Shown: piece after piece, positions 21,925 through 33,546 of the stretch | Position numbering within the stretch: position 1 is the stretch's first letter | Layout: each line of letters opens with the position of its first letter | Program-made: the position numbers and the translations under genes | Origin: Siphonodentalium dalli | Taxonomy: Eukaryota > Mollusca > Scaphopoda > Gadilida > Siphonodentaliidae | NCBI GenBank assembly: GCA_032622095.1 | Contig: CP136063.1 | Location: forward strand, 269,507,426-269,571,425 | DNA length: 64,000 bases | Direction: 5' to 3' | Notes under the pieces: model-generated | Told to the model about the DNA's origin: nothing | Databases searched by the model: none | Seen by the model: the letters and a program-made list of their open reading frames with translations, nothing else

Positions 21925-23381
21925 AACTAGAATGAAATTGAAATTGCACTGCAATTTCGATACTTCAATGTTTACCAAGGTGAACCATTTTTTGTGTGCG
22001 TGTAGCGCATGAGAAAACGAACCTAATAGAGCAAGTCCGAACTCGATATCTCAAGCCGTTCTGGAGGAGATGCGCACACAACAGTAATCAACATGAAGAG
22101 CGTTTTGTGCCAAGGTCAAGGTCGGACGAACTCCGCACCCAGTCCAGTCAATAGCCAAGAACGGGAGCTATGTACGTACAAAAATTCAAGGTAGAGTCGT
22201 TTTGGATCTATTCGCCTTTTTTCAAAGAAATCAGGGCAAGGCGGCCCTTTGCAGGATACCCAAAAGTCAAAATTTGAATCGGGTGCTGTGACGTCAGTTT
22301 TTGGTCGATTGCGCTCAATTTTACGGCGCTGTCTTCAGTTCGGACTAGCGATGCCGCCCTGTGAATTTGGTAAAATTCAGAAGAAAAACGTTTTTCAAAG
22401 AGCGTTAACCGACTCTTCGTCCAAGGTCAAGGTCGGACGAACTCCGCACCCAGTCCAGTCAATAGCCAAGGACGGGATCTATGCACGTACAAAAAATCAA
22501 GGCAATCTGTAGAGTCGTTTTGGATCTATTCGCCTTTTTCAAAGAAATCAGGACAAGGCCACCACCTTGCGGGATACCCAAAAGTCAAAATTTGAATCGG
22601 GTGCTGTGACGTCAGTTTTTGGTCGATTGCGCTAATTTTTACGACGTTGTCTTCAGTTCGGACTAGCGATGCCGCCCTATGAATTTGGTAAAGAGTTTTT
22701 CAAAGAGCGTTAACCGATTCTTCGTCCAAGGTCAAGGTCGGATGAACTCCGCACCCAGTTCAGTCAATAGCCAAGGACGGGAGCTATGTTAGTACAAAAA
22801 AATCAAGGCAATCGGTAGAGTCGTTTTGGATCTATTCGCCTTTTTCAAAGAAATCAGGGCAAGGTTTGTACCTTGCAGGATACCCAAAAGTCAAAATTTT
22901 AATCGGGTGCTGTGACGTCAGTTTTTGGTCGATTGCGCTAAATTTTACGGCGCTGTCTTCAGTTCTGACTAGCGAAGCCGCCCTATGAATTTGGTGAAAT
23001 TCTGAAGAAAAAAGTTTTTCAAAGAGCGTTCGACCAATACCGAACTTTCGAACCGGAAGTGCTATCTACACCATTTTTCGTGTGTTTGTAGCACACGATG
23101 AGAGGAAACTAATAATGCAAGTCCGAACTCAATATCTCAAGCCGTTCCGGAGGAGATACGTACACAACAGTAATACACATGAAGAGCGTTTAGTGCAAAG
23201 GTCAAGGTCATACAAAAATAGCGGTTAGTGTATAAAACTAACTTTTCTTGTATGTATATGTGTAGGAAATATCAAATCAATCGACCTGGCGGTTTCTGAG
23301 ATATAAGGTGTTTTATAATAATAATAATAAATAGTAAAAATAAGAATTACAATATACTTCAATGTTAACACATTGAAGTAT
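21925..23381 (+). mobile_element. Hairpin-terminated Helentron-like unit B
   Basis: Same structure as unit A and joined head-to-tail to it. The 5' motif ATACTTCAATGT lies at 21960-21971 and the terminal hairpin of the same type at 23354-23381. It differs from A by one extra internal ~307-bp subunit (three GGATCTATTCGCC copies at about 22204, 22524 and 22831), which explains its greater length. Confidence 0.65.
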
Positions 23382-24654
23382 AACTAGAATGAAACTGTAA
23401 TTGCACAGCAATTTCGATACTTCCATGTTCGCCAATGACGGAAATTGTGTCACCTGATAAAGCGTCAGTTTTCAGGAGACGCATATCAGTATGGTGGTTC
23501 ATAACACACATATATGCGCAAATAATGAAAAAAGTCCGAACCCGATATCTCATGCCGTTTATGAGGAGATAGGTTTACAACAATAAAACCGATAAAGAGC
23601 ATTATTTCCAAAGGTCAAGGTCACACGAAATTCCCTATTAGTTCATCGACTGCCAATGCGCAATGCCTAAGAAGTTTCCGAATTTCAAATCAATCGGACA
23701 AGCCGTTTCGGCGATATAAGAAATCAAACCTCGATTTTGCAAGTCATTTTAGTTGCGCGAAGACCCCCCAAAAATCAACAAAATGTCGATAACTCTGAAG
23801 GTCAAGGTCGGAAATAAACCAGGTTTTAAACAGCCATAACTATCGAAGTTTATGTCCGACTTTTAAAATTCGAGTTGCATAGGAATCAGTGGCATCTACT
23901 GATGACGTCTACCAAATGTCATCAAAATGTGCGCTAAAATAGTGTTTAGATACATACCCACACGCCCACTCTCCCGAACCGGAAGTGCTATCCGTTAACT
24001 ATATACATCGTTCGATAGCGCAGAGTTTGCTGCACATAATGCAACAAGTCCCAACTCAATAGCTCAAGCCCTTCTAGATTCACTATAAAGAGCGTTGTTT
24101 TATCCTTCGACCCGTAGCGAACTTTTAAACCGGAAGTGCGAACCCTATAATTTTTCGGCGGTTTATAACATACATATATGCGCAAATAATGAAAAAAGTC
24201 CGAACTCGATATCTCAAGCCGTTTAGGAGGAGATACGTTTAAAACAATAAAACCGACAAAGAGCTTTGTTTCCAAAGGTCAAGGTCAGACGAAATTCCCT
24301 ATTTGTACATCGACTGCGTATACTCAATGTCTATGCAGGTACCAAATTTCAAATCAATCGGTAAAGTCGTTTCGACGATATAAGAATTCAAACCTCGATT
24401 TCGTAAGTTACTTTTGTGTCGCGAAAAACCCCCAAAAATCAACAAAATGGCGATAACTCCGAAGGTCAAGGTCGGACGAAATTCTCAATAGGCCATTTAC
24501 CGAGATCTTCCAAAGTTATATACTGAAACCGAAAACAGCAGGTGAATCGGTACAGCCGTTCCGGAGATTAAGGCATGTTATCGGAATAATAAGAATAAGA
24601 ATAATAAAAGCCAGAAGAATTACAATATACTTCCATGTTAACACATGGAAGTAT
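23382..24654 (+). mobile_element. Hairpin-terminated Helentron-like unit C (CC variant)
   Basis: It begins immediately after unit B with AACTAGAATGAAACTG and the palindrome AATTGC-ACA-GCAATT. The 5' motif is ATACTTCCATGT (23417-23428). The terminal hairpin at 24627-24654 has the same variant arms, with loop TAAC. The interior differs from A and B, with AAAGGTCAAGGTCA phrases and ATGGCGATAACTCC. No coding capacity. Confidence 0.65.
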
Positions 24655-24837
24655 AATAATAAATAGTAAAAATAAGAATTACAATATACTTCAATGTTAA
24701 CACATTGAAGTATAATAATAAATAAAAATAAAAATAAGAATTACAATATACTTCAATGTTAACACATTGAAGTATAATAATAAATAAAAATAAAAATAAG
24801 AATTACAATATACTTCAATGTTAACACATTGAAGTAT
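24655..24837 (+). repeat. Three tandem copies of a hairpin 3' end
   Basis: Three hairpins of the ATACTTCAATGT type lie at 24686-24713, 24748-24775 and 24810-24837. Each is preceded by AAGAATTACAAT and A/T microsatellite, at an exact 62-bp spacing. They are 3' ends without element bodies. Confidence 0.9.
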
Positions 24838-26246
24838 AACTAGAATGAAACTGTAATTGCACAGCAATTTCGATACTTCCATGTTCGCCAATGACGGAAA
24901 TTGTGTCACCTGATAAAGCGTCAGTTTTCAGGAGACACATATCAGTATGGTGATACTGTAGCTCATAGTAATACTCGGCAACCACAGATTCTATCAACCA
25001 AATTCCATCAAAATCTGCACCAAAAACAATTTGAGATACATACCCACACGCCCGTTCTTTCAAACCGGAAGTGAAATCCATCCACTATATATATCATTAG
25101 AGAGCGCAGAGTTTGCTGCACATCATGCAAAAGGTCCCAACTCGATATCTCAAGCCCTTCTGGATTTCATATAAAGAGCGTTGTTTTATCCTTCGACCAG
25201 CAGCGAACTTTTAAACCGGAAGTGCGAACCCTATCATTTTTCGGTGGTACATAACACACATAAATGAGCAAATAATGAAAAAAGTCCGAACTCGATATCT
25301 CAAGCCGTTTCGGAGGAGATCTCTTCACAATGATAAAACCGATAAAGAGCGTTTTACCCAAAGGTCAAGGTCAGACGAAATTCCCTATTAGTTCATCGAC
25401 TGCCAATGCGCAATGGCTAAGAAGGTTCCGAATTTCAAATCAATCGGCCAAGCCGTTTCGGCGATATAAGAAATCAAACCTCGATTTTGCAAGTCATTTT
25501 AGTGGCGCGAAGACCCCCAAAAAATCAACAAAATGTCGATAACTCTGAAGGTCAAGGTCGGAAATAAACCAGGTTTTTAAACAGCCATAACTATCGAAAT
25601 TTATGTCCGATTTTTAAAATTCGAGTTGCATAGCAATTAGTGGCATCTACTGATGACGTCTACCAAATGTCATCAAAATATGCGCTAAAATAGTTTTGAG
25701 ATACATACTCACACGCCCGCTCTCCCGAACCGGAAGTGATATCCGTTAACTATATATATCGTTCGATAGCACAGAGTTTGTTGCACATAATGCAAAAAGT
25801 CCCAACTCAATATCTCAAGCCGTTCTAGATTCCCTATAAAGAGCGTTGTTTCATCCTTCGACCAGTAGCGAACTTTTAAACCGGAAGTGCGAACCCTATA
25901 ATTTTTCGGCGGTTCATAACACACATACATCCGCAAATAATGAAAAAAGTCCGAAATCGATATCTCAAGCCGTTTCGGAGGAGATACGTTCACAACAATA
26001 AAACAGATAGAGAGCGTTGTTTCCAAAGTTCAAGGTCACACGAAATTCCCTATTTGTGCATCGTCTTCGTATACTCAATGGCTATGCAGGTACCGAATTT
26101 CAAATCAATCAGTCAAGCCGTTTCGACGATATAAGAATTCAAACCTCGATTTCGCAAGTGACTTTTGTGTCGCGAAAAACCCCCAAAAATCAAGAATAAA
26201 AGCCAGAAGAATTACAATATACTTCCATGTTAAAACATGGAAGTAT
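24838..26246 (+). mobile_element. Hairpin-terminated Helentron-like unit D (CC variant)
   Basis: It starts AACTAGAATGAAACTG as in unit C, with the 5' motif ATACTTCCATGT at 24873-24884. The terminal hairpin at 26219-26246 has the matching CC arms and loop TAAA. Much of the interior repeats unit C (for example TCGATAACTCTGAAGGTC at about 23782 and 25532). Confidence 0.65.
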
Positions 26247-26800
26247 AATAATAATAATAATAATAATAACAATGAAAAATGAAACAACAATGAAAAAAAG
26301 GGCCATAACTCCGCCAAGAAACATTGGGCGGAAATCCTGATACCATTATATTTAGTAAACCTTCGATGCCTACATTCGCTAGAGATTTCGCGTTCCTACT
26401 GCAATCAGTTTCTGAGTATTTCGAAATAAACGGAAAACGAACTCAGTAGAAAAACAATATACTTCCTTGGTTACACCATGGAAATATAATAATAACAATG
26501 AAAAATTATCGAAAAAGGGCCATAACTCTGTCAAAAGATATTGGACCAACATCCGGATACCATTATTTTTAGTAGACCTTAGATGCCTATATTCGCTAGA
26601 GATTTCGCGGTCCTCCTCCCATTAGTTTCTGAGTATTTCCAATTAAACAGAAAACGGCCGCAGTAGAAAAACAATATACTTCCTTGGTTACACCATGGAA
26701 GTATAATAATCGAAAAATGGCCATAACTCTGTCAAAAGATATTGGACCAACATCCGGATACCATTATTTTTAGTAGACCTTAGATGCCTATATTCGTAAC
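26247..26800 (+). repeat. Shorter hairpin-terminated units (~217 bp) and a truncated copy
   Basis: Two units end in a related hairpin, ATACTTCCTTGGT / ACCATGGAAGTAT (26459-26487 with one changed base, and 26676-26704). A third unit is cut off at about 26796. They share GGCCATAACTC, ATTAGTAGACC-like text and TAGAAAAACAATATAC before the hairpin. Boundaries at the 5' side are unclear. Confidence 0.65.
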
Positions 26801-28499
26801 TATATTTATCACATAATTAACTCACAAAATCAGCTTCATAATTATTGGCAAGACACACGTTTAATATTAGCGCATGCGATGACGTCACGCCGAAGATTTT
26901 CCACTAATTGATAGAGATTCTCATATTTACCCCAAAACTCCCACTTTATTTCACTAAAATGCATAACAATTAAAAAAAACTAGGAGATATATAGTCAGGG
27001 GAATTTCGCACAATTGACCCCACCACCCCAAATACATATATAAGTCTTATATCGTGTCTTTTTTTTAAACATATTTTATTGTAATATAATATTACAAGAG
27101 GGATAGGGGCACAAATTTTAACAACTTACATCCACCCCTCTCCCATTAACATTTTAACAAATACAATGTAGATGACGAAGATAACATATATACGGGATGA
27201 CGTATTCTGTGTTTCTAATTGCTGTCTTTATGGTGGTGAGGTTAATTGTACCAAATACAAGTGTATAGAGTTATTCACCTTCCATCAAAACTAACAGACT
27301 GGCTCTTAGTCCAGACTGGTGTTTGTCTGTTCTCGGAAAAATTCCTATGAGTTTACTCAATATTACACAATCATGCCTCGTGGTACAATCAGATAGTCGT
27401 ATACCCAAGGGGCATCATTATAAATCACTTTGCTGTACTATCGTAGGCCGAGTTGGGTGGTCAAAGGAAGCACATGACCCATGAAAAATGGTAGTCTGTC
27501 CTCATTCCCATATTCCAGCATACATGCCAGTGGACTGTTATCTTCTTAACATTGCATTTTGTTGAGTTGTGGGAGGCAAATATCGAAATATTATAAGTTC
27601 TATGTCGATAAAGAGCGTTTATAACTAATATACTTCCCGTGAGTGCAAACTGATTTCTAAATTACACACACACCGGATTGTCCTAGTTTGTCTGAAACTT
27701 TGGTTTCAGTCTTTCACAGTTAAGTGCAGGAGAACACTATTAACATTATTATACTGATGTACATGTATGCATAACATACGACCATAGTTGAATATAATTC
27801 ATGTAAATAGATATATTATGCATTGTAAATAGATGCAAAAAATTTGTTAATGAAATGCCGGCTGCGATGGGACACCCGGGAACAGACACGCGTCAGACGA
27901 AATTATCACTTCATGGTCATTAGCTATGGTAATTGACACCTCCCGGTGGACCAATATACACAACAGATTAAAATATGCTAACAGTCAGTCAACGATGGTG
28001 TGATATAATAACCACACACTGGTTAAATGGTCTTGCTAATTTGCTATGATGCTGGTGGAATCAGGTGAACTGTCATGCTGCTGATATGGCGAACTGATGC
28101 TGCTAAGCCCACATGACCAAATAACCAGGGCGAACCAGTGTTAAATGAATATTTATAGCAATGAAGAGCGGCGATCATCATCTATACACACCCACACCAA
28201 TCTATATCGAAACGGACATCGCGACAACTAGGTGACACCCGTCAGGTTACGGGCGCGTCGACAGGGATGTGAGCTATGGTAACTCCGTGTGTATCATTAG
28301 TTGTGGGAGCAGGCCACAGCGGTGAAAGTGACCACCTTACTATAAGTGTGACACAGTGCATGTATGGCATAGGTGAGATAGAGCTGATTTCAAGGTCCAG
28401 TCATTGCAAGGCAAACACTTTCCATCCCGGTTAAGTTATCCTGCTAATTTGATCTGATGCTGGTGGGTCCTGCTGACTTGCCATTGTGCTGGTAGTGAC
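26801..28499. other. Unassigned spacer
   Basis: No gene supported. Two similar short stretches (about 28018-28080 and 28428-28495, GCTAATTTG..ATGCTGGTGG) suggest an old duplication. AAAGAGCGTT occurs at 27610-27619. Confidence 0.45.
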
Positions 28500-29915
28500 A
28501 AATATTGGTGTTAAGAAATTGTACCGTTATTGTGTTCCAAAGGCGTGGTCTACATGTCATACAGTTCGTCTGATTATCATGAAATTTGTCATGGATGTTA
28601 ATAATGACAGGCAGATGGGAACGAGCCATTTTGGGGTCGTTCGGCCAGCAGCCATCTTGGATTTTACTCCTTGCATGACTAAATCCTTTGGCGCGGGCTA
28701 CAGGTCGTAGCTTTGGTCGGATCTTCATGAAATACAACTTGGATTTTATCTTTGTTTGACTAAATCCTTCAGCACAGGATCTAGGTTGTACATTTGGTCA
28801 GATCATTATGATATTTGTCATGGCTACTGACATTGACATGTAGATGTGAACGAGTCATTTTGGGGTAGTTTGACAACAAAACATGGCCGCCAGCGGTCAT
28901 CTTGGATTTAAAAATTCAACCATTAGCACGGGCTACTACAAGTCGTATCTTTTGTCGGATCATTATTAAATTTTTCAGGGATGTTAAAATTGACATGAAG
29001 ATGGGAAACGAGTAATTTTGGGGTCATTCGGCCAAAATACATGGCCGCCAGCAGCCATCTTGGATTTTACTCTTTACATGACTAAATCCTTTAGCGCGGG
29101 CTACAGGTCGTAGCTTTGGTCGGATCGTCATGAAATACATATTGGATTTTACTCTTTGCTTGACTAAATCATTCAGCACAGCTCTAGGTTGTACATTTGG
29201 TCAGATCATTATGATATTTGTCATGGCTATTGACATATTGACATGTAGATGTGAACGAGTCATTTTGGGGTAGTTTGACCAAAAAACATGGCCGCCAGCG
29301 GTCATCTTGGATTTCAAAATTCAATCCATTAGCACGGGCTACTACAAGTCATATCTTTTTTCAGATCATTATTAAATTATTCATGGATGTTAAAATTGAC
29401 ATGAAGATGGAAAACGGGTAATTTTGGGGTCGTTCGGCCAAAATGCATGGCCGCCAGCAGCCATCTTGGATTTTACTCTTTGCTTGACTAAATCCTTTGG
29501 CAAGGGCTACAAGTCGTTTCTTTGGTCTGATCATCATGATATTTGTCATGGATGTTAACAATTACATGTAGATGGGAAACGATTCACTTTGAAGTCATTC
29601 AAACAAAAAAACCTGGTAGCCAGCAGCCATCTTGTATTTTACTCTTTACACGACTAAATCCTTTGACACAGGCTACATGTCGTATCATTTGTCGGATCAT
29701 CATGAAATTTGTGAAGGATGTTAGCAATGACATGTAAATGGGAAGGAGCCTTGTTTGGTTCATTTGGCAAATAAAAAACATGGCTATCGCGGCCATCTTG
29801 GATTTTAATATTTGCATAACTAGGCCTTTCAACTTTCCACATTCCTAATCGCTCCATTGACTGTAACACATGAAATTATTCCCTTTCCAAGTTGAGCTAC
29901 AGTGTCATTGACACT
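28500..29915 (+). repeat. ~155-bp satellite array 1 (GGCCATCTTGG family)
   Basis: About seven clear units carry GCCATCTTGGATTTTACTC or GGTCATCTTGGATTTCAAA variants, with GGGCTACAGGTCGTA, GACATGTAGATGGGAA and TTTTGGGGTCGTTCGGCC. The array ends in AACTTTCCACATTCCTAATC, AAGTTGAGCT (29889-29898) and the palindrome AGTGTCATTGACACT (29901-29915). Confidence 0.88.
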
Positions 29916-30280
29916 TTCATATTAATTACATTTCAGTCAATTCACATTTTCAGCTGCATATACATTTAAACCAATTTCATCAATGTTTTCTTCATTAAAG
30001 GAAATAACAAATTCATCGTTGATTCAAACATCTCAACATTTCATTAAAGTGAGACTTTTTGTTCAAACACATCGATTCATTCAGGTAACATTTTTCCATT
30101 TCTACACTTGTCATTGCATTGATATTCTTCAATGAGGATAATCTGTAATTCTACATGTATATCATCATTAACTATTAAAGTGACAATTCTTTTCCACCCA
30201 ATCGATATTTCATTAAAACGCTTCATATTCATTACACTTCATTCAATAATTTCCGTTCCTAGATCACTTATTGCATTATT
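29916..30280. other. Spacer between the two satellite arrays
   Basis: AT-rich sequence with several CATTAAAGTGA and TTCATT phrases. I see no gene or clear repeat unit. Confidence 0.4.
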
Positions 30281-32771
30281 AGCTCAACTTACTTTGTAAG
30301 TTTGAACTATTGCCATGGTTTGGCGTGCGTGTGTCCGTGTGTGCGTGTGTCCGTCAACAATTTCATTTGGCGCGGGCTACAGGTCGTACCTTTGGTCTGA
30401 TCTTTATGAAATTTGTCATGAATGTTGACATTGACATGTAGATGGGAAACGAGTCATTTTTGGATTATTCGGCCAAAAAGCATGGCCGCTGGCGGCCATC
30501 TTGGATATCAAAATGTAATCCATTGGCGCGGGCTACAGGTCGTACTGTTCTTCTGATCAACATAACATTTTTGACGGATGTTAATATTGACATGTAAATG
30601 GTAACGAGTGATTTTTGGGGTCGTTCGGCCAAAAACCATGGCCGCCAGCAGCCATCTTGGATTTTTCTCTTTGCATGACTAAATCCTTGAGCGCAGGCTA
30701 CAGGTCGTTGCGTTGGTCGGAAGTTCATGAAATTTGTCATGTATGTTAACACTGGCACGTAGATGCGACCGAGTTATTTTGGGGTCGTTCGGACGAAATA
30801 CATGACCGCCAGCAGCCATCTTGGATTTTACTCTTTGCATGACTAAATCATTTGGCGCGGGATACAGGTCGTAGCTTTGGTCAGATATTCATGAAATGTG
30901 TTATGGATGTTAATAATGACATGTATATTGGAACGAGTAGTTTTGGGGTCATTCGGCAAAAAAACATGGCTGCCAGCGGCCATCTTGGATTTCAAAATTC
31001 AATCCATTGGCGATGGCTACAGGTCGTACTGCTTGTCTGATCATCATGACATTTTGCATGGATGTTAATATTGACATGTAGATGGGAACTGGTTATTATG
31101 AGCTCGTGCGGCCAAAAAATATGGCCGCCAGCAGCCATCTTGGATTTTACTCTTTGCATGACTAAATCCTTTGGCGAGGGCTACAGGTCGTACCTTTTGT
31201 CTGATATTTATGAAATTTGTCATGAATGTTGACATTGACATGTAGATCGGAACGAGTCATCTTGGGGTCATTCGGCAAAAAAACGTGGCCGCCAGCAGCC
31301 ATCTTGGATTTTACTCTTTGCATGACTGGATCCTTTGGCGCGGGCTACAGGTCGTGGCTTTCGTCAGATCTTCATGAAATTAGTCATGGATGTTAAAAAT
31401 GACATGTAGATGGGAACGAGTCGTTTTGGTGTCTTTCGGCCAGTAACATGGCCGCCAGCAGCCATCTTGGATTTTAATCTTTGCACGACTAAATCATTTG
31501 GCGCGGGCTACAGGTCGTAGCTTTGGTCAGATCTTCATGAAATTTGATATGGATGTTAACAATGACATGTATATTGGAACGAGTAGTTTTGGGGTCATTT
31601 GGCAAAAAAAAATGGCTGCCATCGGCCATCTTGTATTTCAAAATTCAATCCATTGGCGCGGTCTACTCTTTGTATGACTAAATCATTTGGTGCGAGCTAC
31701 AGGTGAGACATTTGGTCTGATCTTTATTAGGTATGTCACGAATGTTGTCATTGACATGTAGATGGGAACGAGTCATTTTGGGTTCATGGCTGCCAGCGGC
31801 CATCTTGGATTTCAAAATTCAATCCATTGGCGCGGGCTACAGGTCGTACTGATTGTCTGATCATCATTACATTTTGCATGGATGTTAATATTGACATGTA
31901 CATGTAGATGGGAACTGGTCATTCTGGAGTTGTTCGGCCAAAAAACATGGCCGCCAGCAGCCATATTGGATTGTACGCTTTGCATGGCTAAATCCTTTGG
32001 CGTGGGCAACAGGTCGTACATTTGGTCTGATCTTTATGAAAGTTGTCATGAATGTTGACATTGACATGTAGATGGGAACCAGTCATTTTGGGGTCATTCG
32101 GCAAAAAAAACATGGCTGGCAGTGGCCATCTATGATTTCAAAATGCAATCCATTGGTGCGGGTTACAGGTCGTACTGCTTGTCTGATCATCATGAAATTT
32201 TGCATGGATGTTAATATTGACATGTAGATGGGAAAGAGTCATTTTGGGGTCGGTCGGCCAAAATACATGGCCGCCAGCAGCCATCTTGGATTTTATTCTT
32301 TGCATGACAAAATCTTTGGCGCAGGCTACAGGTCGTAGCTTTGGTCGGATCTTCATGAATTTTTTTTATGGATGTTAACAATGACATGTAGATGGGAACG
32401 ATTCATTTGGGGTTATTCGGCAAAAAAATATGGCCGCCAGCGGTCAACTTTGATTTCGAAATTCAATCCATTGGCGTGGGCCGTCAACATCCATCTTGGA
32501 TTTACTCTTTGCTTGACTAAATCCTTTGGAGCGGGCTGCATGTTGTAGCTTTGGTCAGATCTTCATAAAATTTGTCATGAATGTTAACAATGACATGTAG
32601 ATGGGAACGAGTCATTTTTGGGTTATTCGGTCAAAATCATGACCACCAGCAGCCATCTTGGATTTTACTATCTCCTTAACTAGGCCTTTCAACTTTCCAC
32701 ATTCCTAATCCATTGACTGTAATACATGAAATTTTTCACTTTCCAAGTTGAGCTACAGTGTCATTGACACT
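30281..32771 (+). mobile_element. ~155-bp satellite array 2 with terminal inverted motifs
   Basis: It begins with AGCTCAACTT (30281-30290) and ends with the inverse AAGTTGAGCT (32745-32754) plus the palindrome AGTGTCATTGACACT (32757-32771). Between lie about 15 units of two types. One type has GATTTCAAAATTCAATCC, the other GATTTTACTCTTTGCATGAC. Units of the first type contain the palindrome ATGGCCGC-CA-GCGGCCAT. The layout of a tandem core between short inverted ends resembles mollusc pearl-like elements (family knowledge; assignment inferred). No coding capacity. Confidence 0.65.
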
Positions 32772-32982
32772 TTCCTTGCCTTTAGCTAAGGTAATCTATG
32801 TCCGACTCAAATATTAAAGTGACGCATCATATTCACTACACTTCATTCAATAATTTATATTTCTACATAGTCTACATGTATTGCATTGATTGCCTTCAGC
32901 TAAGGTAAATATGTGATCTATGTCCGACTCAAACATATTAAGGTGCATTCCATTTCCATCCATTAATTCTAAGGAAACGTCT

Positions 32983-33546
32983 ATGTGCTACACCACTCAG
33001 AGAAATGTCTGTGTCATCGCACTAAAATACCGTGTTAGAATTTGGATTGATATATTCGTAATCGTATATAGTCACTACATGTACATAGAGTACCTACTAC
33101 TGCATTCATGAAAAACTAATCCATTAAAAATTTAAACTTGTACCGGTAGTTGTGGTAATGTGATTACAGACATCGAGGACCTGTTGGCCTGGTTGATATC
33201 GCTGTGCGATGATGGCTCACTTCCATCCTCAAGCTTCTTATGCCATTTAATGGCATAATTTTGTTCTGACGTGCAGGGGTAGATAGGCTTGAGACCCCAC
33301 CACATTTCGATTCACACCAGGTTCTCAGCTATTATTATCTGATGTTCGAAATTTAGTCATATGTTTGGACTGATCATAACCATGATTTTAATGCTGGGTT
33401 TGAATAGTTCACTAGATGGGCAATGTTAGGTACTACGGTAGTAACCCGGTTATTGGTGACTATATACGATTACGAATATATCAATGCAAGTTCTAACATG
33501 GTATTTTAGTATGATGACACACATTTCTCCGAGTGGTGTAGCACAT
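32983..33546. mobile_element. Foldback/MITE with ~95-bp inverted arms
   Basis: Arms of about 32983-33076 and 33447-33546 are reverse complements at roughly 88-90%, including ATGTGCTACACCACTC at the outer end and ATATTCGTAATCGTATATAG at the inner end. The 370-bp interior has no open frame. No target duplication was recognised. Confidence 0.78.

Noticed and set aside
19828-26317. Frames with recurring NFKSIGQAV-like or ISSSDFFHYLR-like text
   Set aside because: They are shadows of non-coding tandem and hairpin-terminated repeats and are broken at each unit.
20771-26800. CRISPR-like array of regularly spaced hairpins
   Set aside because: The context is a eukaryotic transposon block, there are no cas genes, and spacing varies except for the three 62-bp bare ends.
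28444-32356. Many short frames with similar MAAGGHVF- and MKIRPKLRPVA-like translations
   Set aside because: They repeat with the ~155-bp satellite unit, in several frames and both strands, and are not proteins.
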